Assembly (NCBI RefSeq): GCF_043641665.1
Contig: NC_092189.1
Span: forward strand, 18,891,333-18,955,332
Length of the DNA stretch: 64,000 nucleotides
Source of the DNA: Enoplosus armatus
Taxonomy: Eukaryota; Chordata; Actinopteri; Centrarchiformes; Enoplosidae
Direction: 5' to 3'
How positions within the stretch are numbered: the stretch's first letter is position 1; each line of letters opens with the position of its first letter. Positions 46,921 to 59,230 of the stretch are shown one piece after another. A model generated the notes under the pieces. That model was not told where the DNA came from, did no database searches, and saw only the letters and a list, made by a program, of their open reading frames with translations. Made by a program: the position numbers and the translations under genes.

Positions 46921-47150
46921 AAATGAAGTACAAAAGTATCGGGATTTGCAGAATGGTCCCAGTCAAAGTGTTAAATTATTACATAATTGGATTATTGTAA
47001 GTGACACATGTAAACAGCATTTCATGTTGTAGCTGGAAGCTAATTTCATCTGCTTTATATACTGTTGGGTAGCTTCATCTATTACAAAGCATCATTTATA
47101 CGATGGTCATATTCTTTACTAAAATCGTAAAAGGAGTATTCCAGTTATTT
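46921..47150 (+). repeat. Teleost repeat (GTAAAAGTACTCATTAGGCAG family), partial copy
   Basis: AAGTACAAAAGTATCGGGAT, GCAGAATGGTCCC, TGTAAACAGCATTTCATGTT, GTAGCTGGAAGCTAATTTCA, TATACTGTTGGGTAGCTTCA and CAAAGCATCATTTATACGAT are in family order. A possible tail (AAAAGTACTTTCCCCACTGG) lies at about 47417. Confidence 0.7.
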
Positions 47151-48762
47151 AGTATTTCACTCCCATAAAGTTGGGTTCAGGCAGTGACTAAGATACCCTG
47201 AAAAACCAAAACCACTGAATCCTACATTTCCCATAATGCAAACATTTCGTTTGACCCTCCCTGTCTGGTTAATGTAGCACATGCTTTGTGTGATAGACTT
47301 TTAGTTTCCAAGATAGCCCTGATGATAGTATAGTGTGGAGAGGACTTTATCACAGGCTGAGTTGTAGTACGGTTCATGACAAGTAAATTGAAGTAAGAAT
47401 TAAAAGTAAGAATAAAAGTACTTTCCCCACTGGTTTCCAGAATAAATCACAGCACAGTATTCTTTATATCTATTATGATTACCAAAATATAAATGCTGCT
47501 GTTTTGACAACTAATTAAACTATTCTCATTAATTGATTTAGATCTTTATCTTATTGTGACTGGCTTCATTTTTTCACTTTGTTTTTCCTCATAAAATGAC
47601 TGAGAACATACAACACTTAGAGAGGTTGTTAAAGTAGAAGAAAATCTTTCTTATTTACTTTCCCCATCCAGTCTGAGATGAAACATCAAGCCTCTACACT
47701 CCTCTATATCCTTTTGGCTACATGTCAAGCTCAAGGGATGAATCAAAGGATCTTAGATTAAAGAAAATGACGTTCATAGTGCAGATGAAAAAAACTGGCA
47801 GCAGAAGAACAGTTTAATAACATCGCTGTGTATCTGCCGAGTGCCTTTTCCGTCTCAGACCAAGCTGGAAATAACACCCACATCACACTTGAAGAGGCCT
47901 CTACCTTCTGTTGTGCCGCTGCGCCACTGAGACTCTCAGATCTCCTCCGCAAATTATGCATTCTCCTAAATACATGTGACTGGAGCTGTTAAAGCTAATG
48001 TGCTGGTTGTGTTTTTTTATCCACATAACTAGAGGCTTAATTTAAGCTGGCACGTATATATATTGTACTTAATGTGGCAGTTCAAAGCCAGCTCATGTCA
48101 TCTTTATACTTTACTTGAGGCTGCTGCAGAAACACAGATGAGATGAGGAGTGAGCTGAAATTACAAAACTGCCAAACATGATTAACCTTTAGTACATATG
48201 CAAATTAAATTGTGGTAATGAACAAAATAACTAATTAAATTAATGTATGATTCATAAGAGTGGCTGATTCACAATAAGTGATTCATCTAAGTAATTTGCA
48301 GCAACGTGTGATATGAACTTTATGGACTAGAGAAAAAGAAAACACAGGTTATCATTCATTTAATTAAAATAGCACTCATCCTTTAAAAAGAAGCATTGCA
48401 ATGGAAGACTTTGATGAATCGACTTTGTACAAAGCAGACAAGTCATTAATCTTATTTGTCTGTTTCTGCTTTAAATACCCTTATAGTCATTTTCATACAC
48501 AGACAGGACTCATGACATTATATATATATATTGTACATCCATGAAAACGTACTCAGTTAACTTTTGGACTATTTGTCACTGTGATGGGATTTATTTAAGA
48601 CTGATGAACAGACATAAGTCAATATTATATAATTAACATTTGGTCACTTTTTGGTCTATTTTTAATATAGACCATACCCAACATAGTTATTAGTTGCAAT
48701 TATAATAATAATTAATATATAATAATTGTATTTATGTACTGGGTTGCACATCTAAATGATAC
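47151..48762. other. Unassigned AT-rich intergenic DNA
   Basis: No gene seen. A short (TA)n tract lies at about 48519-48530. Confidence 0.4.
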
Positions 48763-49064
48763 TAGAGCTGAAACGATTAGTATTGAGAAGAAAAAATAAC
48801 TCATTGCCAACAATTTCAATAATTGACTGATCGTCAAAGGTCATTTTTAAAGCAAAAATGGCAAAACTTTACTGGTCTGAGCCTCTCAAATGTACATACC
48901 TGCTGATTTTCTCCATCAAATCATGCTATGACAGTAAACTGAATATCATGTCAGTCTTTAGGACTGTTGGTCTGACAAAGCGAGGCGCTTGAAGGCATAA
49001 CTGTGGCTTTTGGAACTTTTGGAAGTAATCAGGAAATTAATCGATAATGAAAATAATTTGCAGA
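48763..49064 (-). repeat. Reverse copy of the AGGGCTGCAACTAA family
   Basis: AGAGCTGAAACGATTAGTAT, CTGATTTTCTCCATCAAATC, GACAGTAAACTGAATATCAT, and finally GAAATTAATCGATAATGAAA followed by ATAATTTGCAGA, reverse orientation, with an insertion or drift in the middle. Confidence 0.7.
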
Positions 49065-50440
49065 TACACTTGAGTTACGATACAGATTTACACAAGGCAG
49101 ACTTTCCAATTTTACCGCACAGTGGACTCTCATTGTGCAGATTTGTAATTTGTATACTTGATTATTTTCTATACTTGTCTAATTACTTATTTACTGACAA
49201 AAAGTGTTTTTACCTAGAGAGGAGATAAATAAAAATAACAACAAATATTTGAATCTTTAAAATTTAGTTTTCTTACTTACCTGGGTTTCATTTCAGTGAT
49301 ATTTCCATTCATATAACTTTCTCTGAAAATTGTGTGCGTGTTGGAAATTCATTCAATAATAAACTCTTCCTCTACTTATTTTGCAAAGAAATCAAACGGC
49401 TCTGGTTTGTTTTGAAAGCGTAAAAGTCAGAGAGGAACCTTTTGAATGCTGAGCCTTTCAAAAGGTGCTCCCTCACTTGAACTCATCACTGGGGATTCTG
49501 CACACATATCTCTTTGTGTTAAAGGGTACAGTGGGGGAAAGTGTCAGTGCTGTGCCTCTCTTCGTCTGTGTCGTAATTATTAATTTCTGTAAGTTTTGTC
49601 ACTAAGGTTTTCCTCACCCCAACAGATGGCTTTGAGCTCATCACAGGAGGCTTTGTGCATAATCTTCCTCACTGTGCTGCCGTCTTCGCCTGCCACGTCT
49701 GTCTAGCCACCGTGGCAATCAGAGTGTATGCTGATCATATTTACCTGTATGGGAATTTCAAGGTGGTAGTAGAGGGGAGGGGCTTTGAGAGCAGAGTGAG
49801 TCTGAACACCAAGACGCGACCCAGACAGAAGCAGCACATTTGCTCAGCAGAAGGCATACAGAGGATTGTACATCTGTCAGCTCGTATGTGTAAACAGACA
49901 AGCAAAGCTGCTGTGAGATTTACACTTGTAGCTAAGTGCTCTACAGTGACAGTATTCATTTATTAACCTTGACATGTACAACGAAGTCATGCTGCGCATT
50001 TTCATTTTGCAGGAGCATCGCGCTGTTTACACATTTCACTGAACATTACACTAGAGCTTCAGCATTACAGATCATCCGTCCCATATGATCTAATATGACT
50101 AATACTTCAGTGACTAATACCCTGACCTTTCTTGATTTGTCTTCGTTTGATGCATTTGGAAACTTCAATTAATGAACACATGAGATTCTATCTGACATTA
50201 GCTTCATTAGACATTTAGGCTTCAGCTGTGTCATCAAATTGCAAACAAGCGCTTTGAGTAATTAATGCATGAGTAATTTTTTTGTGCGTTAAATGATTCG
50301 TGATACTCATGGCAGAATTTTGGCCAAAGGACAACTATGAGTTGTTTTTTTTTATCCTTGACTGAACTTTGAAACTGCCATCAAGAGAGAGTAGCAGCTT
50401 ACATTTCATCCCAGAGCAGCTGAAGATCTTTGCAGCAAGT
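49065..50440. other. Unassigned intergenic DNA
   Basis: The plus-strand frame at 49655-49966 overlaps a minus-strand frame and has no domain-like pattern. No repeat recognised. Confidence 0.35.
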
Positions 50441-50790
50441 CAAGTCATGTCAGTTTTATTTATATAGCCCAATATCACAAATCTCCTCAAGAGGTTTTAC
50501 AATTTGTACAGAGTATGACACCCTCTGTCCTTAGACCCTCTATTCAGATAAGAAAAAAATCCCCCAAAAAACCCTTTAGCAGGGAAAAATGGAAGAGGAG
50601 GGATCCCTCTACAAGGTCGGACAGACATTCAATAGATGTCGTGTTTACAGAATAGACCACCATAATAAATAGATTGTAACATACAGTATATGAAGAATGG
50701 CATCCGGGAGGACGTCGAGCAACTTCAGGTGACACCAAACAGATCAGACGTGAGCGACACAACCTCCTCTCCACCATGGAGACCTGGAAG
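50440..50790 (+). repeat. Teleost TTTATATAGCCCAATATCACA repeat
   Basis: TTTTATTTATATAGCCCAAT, ATCACAAATC, GAGGTTTTACAATTTGTACA, CCCTCTGTCCTTAGACCCTC, AAAATCCCCCAAAAAACCCT, GAGGAGGGATCCCTCT, AGGTCGGACAGACATTCAAT, then TCCGGGAGGACGTCGAGCAA and ATGGAGACCTGGAAGAGGAC. I know this block order from many fish loci. Confidence 0.8.
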
Positions 50791-50857
50791 AGGACAGTCT
50801 ACACAAACACACATGAGGCAAAAACTCAAGCACACTATTCACACAGATAGGAGAAAG

Positions 50858-50862
<5 letters not shown>

Positions 50863-50893
<31 letters not shown>
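50863..50893. repeat. (GA)n microsatellite
   Basis: Pure GA run, followed by purine-rich DNA to about 51075. Confidence 0.95.
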
Positions 50894-50894
<1 letters not shown>

Positions 50895-51300
50895 CTGAAT
50901 CTCCTGGAGGACGAGGATCCAGATCCAAAACATCTGGAGAGAGGCACCGACAGCTGGGGGAGAGAGAGGGGGGGGTCCCAGGACGGCCGATGGTCCAGCA
51001 CAGAGAAGGCTGAGTGAAAAGAGTCAAGGAGGAGAAACTAGGGAGGGAGAAAGAGAGAAGAGAGAGAGAGAGGTAGGCACACAGCTGTGCTTGTGGCAAA
51101 CTAACAGAGTTTAAGAGATGCAGTGGTTGCAGCACATTATGACTTCCTTCAGTCAGTCTTGTTGTCCCTTTATGACTGTATTGTCTTTAACATGTGAAAT
51201 ATATATGGGATCACATCTTTCAGGAATCATCTGGTCGGTTTGCTTGAATGAAATGGTCACATTGTTAACCGTTTCACAACATTAACCACGTAGTAGAAAG

Positions 51301-51422
51301 CCTTTGGTTAGGTTTAGGAAAAGATTGTGGGTTGGTTTCACACAGGACGCCAGCAGCAGTCTCCTGGGTGAAAGTCCGGTGTTTGACCCATCCATCCACC
51401 CCAACCTGCTCCCTACCTGGAC
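51301..51422 (+). repeat. Teleost repeat (GGTTTAGGAAAAGATTGTGG family)
   Basis: TTGGTTAGGTTTAGGAAAAG, GGTTTCACACAGGACGCCAG, AGTCTCCTGGGTGAAAGTCC, GGTGTTTGACCCATCCATCC are in the order of a common percomorph repeat. A related reverse fragment lies at 59085-59230. Confidence 0.7.
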
Positions 51423-51954
51423 TTTGTTGCTTTTCATACAACATCACCTGACTTCCTATACTGCCAGAAGGCTTTCTGCCAGAAAAGTACGAAGGCAAAC
51501 TTCAAATAAGACAGGGCAGTAGAAGCAGAGAAGAAAGTCTGGAAGAATCTCGAGGGAAAAGTGAACATCTTACTTGCTGAACCTGACTTGCTGTACATTT
51601 TTATGTAAGATAGTTGTAGCATGGCTGCTGCTTATATACATTGCAAGGATCAACCAAATGTGATTGACTCCTTATAATTAGGTAATTCTTTTGAAAACTA
51701 AGTATTCTATTAGTGTACAAAATGGTACAAAATTGATGTCCTTATGTTGACATTTGCTTCTGAGGATTATATATTGAGTGAAATTATTATATGATATATG
51801 TGTTGAAAGAATTTGAAGCAATGTTAAGAAAATCATGACCATGGTAAGGGGTGAAAAGGAGCACTGTAGAAAAGCAAGAGCTCCGACCAAATAAACTACT
51901 ACAGGCAATGAACAGACTGAACAGAAATGACCCTTTTATATACTGTAAGTGAAG

Positions 51955-52644
51955 CTCCAACAGCCAGAAGGAAAATGGAACAAATAGGAGAAAATGAGGC
52001 ACCGACCAAAGAAATTCTCAATAAAGAAAAAGTCCAAAATGAAAAGTGTGAAAATAAGGATGAACTCAACTGAGAGGAATGGGGAACTACTGAGGAAGAA
52101 ATGCTGAATGAAGTGAGAAAAAGAGAGAGGATTGGTTGGAGGAAAGAAGCGAACACTTGAAGAAGTTTCTTGATGACCTCAAGACTTCAAAAATCTTTGC
52201 AAGCGAACAAGTGAACTAGAGAGGAAGATGAAAGAAGAGAGGGATGAAAAGAATAATAAAACAGCTGAAACAGGAGCTAAGGAAGGCGTCTGAGCAAATG
52301 GAGGAGATGGAGGGCGAGGCTGGGATGGTCTTGAAAGACAAGAGAGGGAGGAGACACATCGACAGGAAATGAGGGAGATCTGTGAAGGAGAGGCCAGAGA
52401 TGAAGAAGAAAGAAACCCTGATGAAGGCGATTCCCCACATCATCTCAGAGACAGATGAAGAAAAACTTTGAAAGATAGGTGGAGGAGAGGGACAGATAGA
52501 AAGCAAACCAGGAGAAAGAAGTTAGAGGAGATCTGTGAATGTTTTCAGTGCTGGAGGAAACCAAACTGAAACTGCTGACGAACAAAACGGAAACAGCAGG
52601 CAGAAATGGAGAGGGATGAATACCAACGAAGAACGGGTCAATAA
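51955..52644 (+). pseudogene. Decayed coiled-coil coding remnant, possibly from a GIMAP/AIG1-like gene
   Basis: Over about 690 bases the plus strand gives Glu/Lys/Arg-rich, heptad-like segments broken by stops and frame changes, e.g. TSELERKMKEERDEKNNKTA (around 52212-52271), QMKKNFER followed by VEERDR, and AEMERDEYQRRTGQ ending at a TAA at 52642-52644. The pieces are not pure polypurine: they contain Leu, Phe, Tyr, Ile codons at plausible positions. Fish GIMAP proteins end in long E/K/R-rich coiled coils, which is one candidate source. No GTPase P-loop was found upstream, so the parent family is uncertain. A plain purine-rich tract is the alternative. Confidence 0.35.
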
Positions 52645-54299
52645 TGTTTTAATGTCCATGCCTATGATTTCCATAATAATAACGACTCCTCCTCTTGGAG
52701 ATTAATTGTAAAATCACAAGACTGTACACCAGTTCTCCTATTTAATAGAGAGGACAACTCGCCATTTCAGTAATGTAATGCTTAAACCTTCAAACATTTA
52801 TTCCTTTTGATGATCCTTTACACCCCCAGACAGACACATTTGTATTATGTGTGTTTGAGGATGAATGTCAATGTACTTCTTTTTGATTAATCTGACAAGT
52901 TTGGATGAAACAGAGGGAGAGGTTGTTTGAAAAAGGAGTGGTGGCAATTAGGTATTCTTCTGGGCACAGAGGTGGAACTAGATGGACAGTTTTATCAGGA
53001 TTTATAAGTGCAGTTGAGTCGTTGATAAAGACTTGCTGAATAATATATTTTACTGGCAATGAGAGTGTCAAAATCGTAGAAAGTGATGGTGAGATTCTTA
53101 AATATTGTTTGACTTGTTTTGGGTATTGAATTTAGTTATTTTACATCTATAAATGATAGTAATGGCTGAGTTTTTCCTGTTGCTTCGGTTTAGAGTTTCA
53201 CGTGTTATATTCTCAGTTAACCGCAGCAGATTTAGTGAGAAGGGGAAGTGATCTTTAGTCGTTATTTGACATTTTCTAAGGAGTGAAGCTTCACACTGGC
53301 CAAAGCAGAGGGGTGTATGAACGAGTCGAGGAAGAAGAGCATTTTTTGTCCTATGCTGTGCTGTGCTGGAGTAAATGTGAACATATTCATCTTTACCCCT
53401 GAAGGCCCAAGACACTCTGTACCATCATGGGAAAGGGGTGGAAGCCAATCCGACTAACAAAAACAAATTTATTGACCACATAAATGAAACTTCACGATAT
53501 CAAGTATATTATACATGTATTATCCATCTCTCCATTAATGCTGACTACTGTCAAAGTGCCCACAAGGTCAGAGGAGCTGCTCTCTGGACTGATCTCTTGA
53601 TTGGATAAATATAAAAGTGAATTTTACTTTAGCTATAAAAAGAGATTAGATTCAATGAGTTCAGAGATATTGTTAATTAAGACTGGACATACCCCAATTC
53701 ATGAATAACATTTTATAGCCTGCTTAATGCAAGCAAAAAATTACACATTTGCAGAAGTCATAAATAATACTGAAATGATTAATTATCACCTTGGCCACAA
53801 AAAAGCTTCACTTTAATTTAAAATTAGGGGATTTCTTTTAGCATCTACTAGTACTGGTTGTGTGTTCTTTATAGTCACTAATTTCAAACTTTTAAAATTC
53901 TTTTAAACTTTTACACAGTTCCAATATAGCCGTCATTGCTCTTAAACCAATGCACTTGATTAGAAACACTAGATGGCAGCAATGTATCAGAGTAGTATAC
54001 CAGGATATTTAAGTAGATCACTCCGACTCGTTCACTGAAATTCTGTTTGCATCAGCCAGTGCCAAAACACACAGGTACAGTACATATTTTACTGGATAGT
54101 AAATAGTTGAGTCCTGCAAGATATGTACTGCTGAAAGATTAACAGAGAAAAGGAGAAACGAACTGCTGCTGTCGCTCTCAACGCCATTATTTATTGCCTA
54201 TTGGTTTCTCTAATCAATAGGCCTAATATTTCCTCGGTGACCAGAGAACAGGATGGAAGGTTACTCCTTGGCACGAACACTGACCCCCCGCTGATCTGG
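52645..54299. other. Unassigned AT-rich intergenic DNA
   Basis: No gene or recognised repeat. Confidence 0.4.
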
Positions 54300-54780
54300 A
54301 ACAGATTGAATTAGAAACTCCATCAGTTGGGGGCTCAACCACTTCCTGAGCACCATGCTGTGACACTGGATTGGATCTCCCTCAAAGGAAATCATCTCCC
54401 AAAGTCTGTATTAACACCATCTTGCCCCCCTGCCAAGTTAGGCCAACCTGTTCCACTTGTCTCTTGCCAGTGTTACCACTGGCACAGACGGCAGCAGGTA
54501 CCTTTAAATGCAGGCCAGGGCACAATTCTCCAAAGGTGGGCTTCTGATTAATTGAGCCTCAGGATATACGGCCTAGCCACTGACAGATACTAAGTGCGGG
54601 TGCCATGTTGAGGGAACGAGCTCTCCATCTTGCCCCTGGTGACTCATTCTGTGCTGAGGAATTGAGTGGGAACTCCCTTGGAGCTCCATCTCGAGGAGCT
54701 GACCAGATGCACCAACATGTGAACACTGCCAGCGTACAGGGAGATGTCTCCCTTGTGATCGATATCAACTTTTTTCAATT
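54300..54780. promoter_or_regulatory. Unique GC-richer block, candidate conserved non-coding element
   Basis: Repeat-free, sharply different from the AT-rich DNA on both sides, and open in opposite strands over about 200 bases (54559-54768 minus, 54605-54805 plus) with no protein signature. Includes GGATTGGATCTCCCTCAAAG and CTTCTGATTAATTGAGCCTC (ATTAATTG homeodomain-like site). Inference by appearance only. Confidence 0.3.
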
Positions 54781-55629
54781 TAAATTCCATTTAATTGAAA
54801 AATGATTCATATTGGCTGATCATTGTCCATACACCCAATTAAATATCACTTTTCCCGTTCAGTGAAGATCAGTGATAAATGAAATAGGTTCCTATACAAT
54901 GGTAATGGTCTACTAGCCCTGCAGTCAATTTCAATCTACTGTCTACAAGCCTGCTATTTCATTCTGTAAACAAGTCATGCTTTTGCCTCTTTGTCCCATG
55001 CTGTTGACGGTTAACGATGTTTGATGTCATAGCGGGTGTGACACAGCGACTGTGTGAGAGGTAATTATTGTGAATTTGCAAACATACACTTTACATATAC
55101 ATACCTACAGTTTCTCAAGCAGATGTAAACATATAGAGACACATACACAGAGGACATGTTCACTGTGTGTAAATAAAGACGCTAACTACCGCAGTAAGAC
55201 TATAAGCAGACAGTTAGACAGAGCTCTTCTCCCTGGAGACAGAGAAAGCCTCTCTGTAGTGCTGCATAAATGATCTCTAACTGCCTTCTGTTGTAAACAC
55301 GCTCATGTTTATGGCATTTTAACAACAACTGGCATGCAAAATGAAGTACCTGGAGAGTGGGCGTGTGCATATTTGTGTGTGTGTACGTGTGTTTGTGAGT
55401 GCATCTTGTGTGGATTGTGCGCTGGCATTTACAGATGTGCCTGGATATCATGAGAATACATCGGTCTCTGTAGCTCAGGCAGCTCAAGCAGCTGAACCAG
55501 TCACTTATGATTATACTTATCACCCTCTTCCGAGAGCACAGGAAGCTGGAGGGAGAAGAGTGGGAAGAGCGAGAAACAGGGAAGGAGAGAAAAGTGGGGG
55601 GGTGGAGGGAGGAAGAGGATGTGTGTGTG

Positions 55630-56500
55630 GTTAAGTGAGTTGTAAAAATTTACAGCTAAAATGGGATTTCTCTTCACGACGAGCCACACTTGAAATGATA
55701 TGAGCCTTACAGAACAGATAAGGCAAATATTTAATAGTGCAGCCAACAGAATAAAAAAGTGCAGCTGGCTCCATGTGAACCTGCATGCCTTCCAGGACAC
55801 ACTGCAGGTTGAACATTCACACTGATTGAGCTTTAAGTAGTACAGAGTTATTACAGCCAAGAGGTCTGGACGGCTGCCTTTTGGTGCACATGTTCGCCTC
55901 AGGATAAGTTTATGCAAAAATGTAGTAATATTATTATTTTTTGCTAAATCTACGTTTATTCTTCTGTAGGTGATACTGAGGTCTCTGTCTCCCCTCGGGC
56001 ATTTTTTTTCCTCCATGCAGCTCCTTGCCATTTTTAAATTATTCTAAAGCTTAATTCATTTTAGAGAGATATCTTGGCAGCAGACAACTATCCTCTATGT
56101 GGTCTTCATTATACATGGGGATTTTCATCTGAAAATGATGGAGGAAGCAAACGTGTAGGCGAAGAGACCAGGGATTCAAGAATACCCATGAAGATCACAA
56201 TGTTACCCTTTTATCATCTAACCTCTCCTATTATCTTTAACCTAGCAAAGTTTTATCTTATTATAGCTTTCTTTGAATTTTTAAAGTTTACACATTAATT
56301 GCCCTCTCATTTTTCCTCTTTAGTAGCACCTGATCCTCAGAGAGATCGAAACTACAGCATTTGACAATAAATAGGCATCCTGCAATAACACTTTCTAAGA
56401 ATTCTCTAAGAAGATTAAAAATATGTTGGAGAAAATCAGCTCATCTGGCTTGTATTATCCCCAGTCACAGTTCATGTTTGTTAATGGAGCAAGTTGTAAC
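55630..56500. promoter_or_regulatory. Unique AT-rich block with GATA and homeodomain-like motifs, candidate conserved element
   Basis: Contains ACAGATAAGGCAAATATTTA (GATA site), CTCAGGATAAGTTTATGC, AAGCTTAATTCATTTTAGAG and GAGAGATATCTTGGCAGC, without recognisable repeats for about 870 bases. The minus-strand frame 55501-56031 shows no domain. Appearance-based call. Confidence 0.28.
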
Positions 56501-56820
56501 AGGTTTCGGTGGCAGACAAGAATCTTATGGCTAAGGATCCTTTAAGATCATCCAAGACTTAAACTAACTGGTTCTTTGAATTACACATAGTGGCCCTGCT
56601 ATAACCACCAATGATTTTAATTAGTAAAACCTGACAGTTGTGGAAGAAGCATTCCTGTCAATGGTTTCACACTATTCCACTGATCTAACACAATAACACG
56701 CCACGCAGCAATGTGCTAGCAAAGGCAGTGAAGAAGAAGAAGGCTGCTAGCTAGTAATCATGGACGTAAACAATGCAGGAATTATGCATTCAACACATTT
56801 GTCAGACCTTAAGGATACCT

Positions 56821-57282
56821 TTGAGTAAAAATAGCAACACCAAATACCAAATACTCAGTTACAAGTCCTGCATTTTATTTAAGTATAAGTACAAAAATAT
56901 TAGGAAAAATGTATGTATCAAAAGTAAAAGTACTCATTAGGCAGTAGAACACTTCCTGTCAGACTGTTGTAGTATATTATTAATGATGCTTTACTGTGTA
57001 AGCAGCAGTTTATTATACAAGATTATTAGTTATTAATATCAATAATAGTCTCTAACAACACATTATATAAACTGATCATGTTTTGTATGTAAAATCTTGC
57101 TCTTCAAAGTAACAGTAACTTTAGTTGACGAATAATTGCAATAGAAAAACATTTCTACTAAAACAACTACTGAAGTGCAGTTAGGTATAAGTGAATGATG
57201 CAGCATAAAATGGAAGCATTCAAGACAAAATTGTACTTAAGTACAGCACAATGTAAATGTACTTGGTTACTTTCCACATCTG
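56821..57282 (+). repeat. Teleost repeat (GTAAAAGTACTCATTAGGCAG family), near full-length
   Basis: TTGAGTAAAAATAGCAACAC, AAAAGTAAAAGTACTCATTA, GGCAGTAGAACACTTCCTGT, CTGTGTAAGCAGCAGTTTAT, AAACTGATCATGTTTTGTAT, GCATAAAATGGAAGCATTCA, TTGTACTTAAGTACAGCACA and TAAATGTACTTGGTTACTTT, ending at TTTCCACATCTG. Same family as 46921-47150. Confidence 0.8.
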
Positions 57283-58150
57283 CCTGATAATTGGAATGAA
57301 ATAGTAATACATTTGTGCACATGTATGTACATACTGTATGTTAGGCTCATTCAGAAATTGTATGCAAATTATGTGAATGTTATTATTAATATAATATTAT
57401 TATGTGAATTAGCCAATGAAAAACCAAGCACTCCTTTCCACCACTGAAAGCTCAGTATTATGATGACAATGTTCCACATTTTTGCCCACGTGTGTTCTTT
57501 GCAACTGCAATTATCTTCTTCCCCTGAGAATAAATAAAGTTCATCGAACTTGTAAAGCTCTTGTTTATGGAAAGTGACTCACGGCTCAGTGTCAACAACT
57601 ACGTTGTTGTATTCTGGGATCTAACAATGCTAATGACATTGTTATCAACTCTGTTGATGGCCCTACATCTTGTTTGCGGAGTACTCAGATGAATTGTTGC
57701 TCCCAATTCACAAGCTGTTCCCAAGTCAGTGGATTAGATCAAATGAACCAAGTATCAGCAGTAAACATTTCATTTTACTCCACGTAAAATGAAGAGGTGA
57801 TGATTTATAAATGAAAATCATTAATAGGATAGAAATGTAGTGGACAAAATCAAGCCATATAAGCAACTGATTTCAAAAACAACTGATGAATTATTTATCA
57901 AAGTTTGTGTTGCCAACTTTAGACACACGATACATCATGCAAAGATGAGCTACATTCAGAATGTATATCAGATACAGTATTGTATGTTGCAAGTAAATTA
58001 GGTTCTCTTTGAAATGGAAATGCACAAGAAAATCTGAAATGCCACTGTGTTAAATTATACATCTCATTTGTATACTTATTTATAATGTATTATATATGGT
58101 TGACAGTATATTTAGTGACTGTCTACTGTGTGTGTGTGTGTGTGTGTGCT
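57283..58150. other. Unassigned intergenic DNA with short (TG)n
   Basis: AT-rich; TG run of 11 units at 58127-58148. Nothing else seen. Confidence 0.4.
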
Positions 58151-58159
58151 TCATCTCTC

Positions 58160-58790
58160 GGGTTTCCCTCTTCCCGTCTGTCCTATGACAGTGTGGGCTG
58201 GCTGAGTTTTGTGGGAGAGCTTAACTCTTATCAGCTCTTCATTATATATCATATCAAAACTCTGCCATGGATCGCCAGCAATTGGAGGGCTGTTCATAAG
58301 ATTTTTTCCAAATGGAAACTTTCATTCCCATCTAACGCTATAATGCTTATCTTCCAGTGTGAAAACAGATTCATTCAGCTTCCATTGCAGACTGATTTAC
58401 CATGTTCAATTCACACTTTGCGATAAGTGGAGATACAATGGAAGCTATTCAGCTCCGACACTGTGTCAGGATGTCAAGACTCCAAGTAGCAGTTTCTCTG
58501 ACAGAAGAAGAGGGAATGCCTTGGATTGTACTCATTTGTATCACAACTGTATGAAGTAGAATACATGAAACAGTTCTACCAATATGAGAGAGCACAGCTG
58601 ACAAGGAAAGCTGGATCAATAAACAGAGTCTATTTTATCTTTCAAAAGCCACATTTCAGGAGCAGGACAGACTCTGTAGGAACAGCAGCCTCTCTGGTTC
58701 CTCTGCACAATCATCTTACACCTGCTGGTCTATTTTCTCCTCTAAAACTCCTCTATGAACTAACACAGCTTCAAGCTCAACAGGACCTCA
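58160..58790. promoter_or_regulatory. Unique block, candidate conserved non-coding element
   Basis: Long repeat-free run including TATCAGCTCTTCATTATATA, CCATGGATCGCCAGCAATTG, ATGCTTATCTTCCAGTGTGA, TTCACACTTTGCGATAAGTG and ACATTTCAGGAGCAGGACAG. Three overlapping plus-strand frames (58085-58804) stay open but share no domain and have stop-separated junctions. Judged by eye. Confidence 0.3.
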
Positions 58791-59084
58791 CATATTTGCA
58801 ATGATACTCATACAATGTTCAATGATCTAAGTAATCTATAACTTCTTTCCACTTCTGTGAACAACCAAGAAATGCAAGATCATCAACAGTCCAGACTAGC
58901 ACATACAGTAATTGATGCCTTGTGTTATAAAAGTGTATAGGTGTACAGGTCAGAGAGTGAACCTAAATGGCAGTTATTTGATTTCAAGGTTATGTTTAGG
59001 CACTCACGGCATGTGATTAATGTAATGTTAAATAAAGTCAACAGCAACACGGGACAGGACATGTTTACTTTTTCTGTATTCACC

Positions 59085-59230
59085 CAAATCACAATCTTCC
59101 CAAATATAACCTTAACCAAAGTGCTTTCGTAGCCTAAACTAAACCACACGCAGAAATGCGGGACACAAACCCAATTGTCCAGTCTCAAAGTCACTTTGTA
59201 TGCTCATCATCCACCCCAACCACCACCCTA
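59085..59230 (-). repeat. Reverse fragment related to the 51301-51422 repeat
   Basis: CAAATATAACCTTAACCAAA, GTGCTTTCGTAGCCTAAACT, AAACCACACGCAGAAATGCG, GGACACAAACCCAATTGTCC and CATCATCCACCCCAACCACC resemble the family in part reverse orientation. Boundaries are loose. Confidence 0.5.

Noticed and set aside
50690..51013. 107-codon Arg/Glu-rich frame
   Set aside because: It spans an interspersed repeat and a (GA)n microsatellite.
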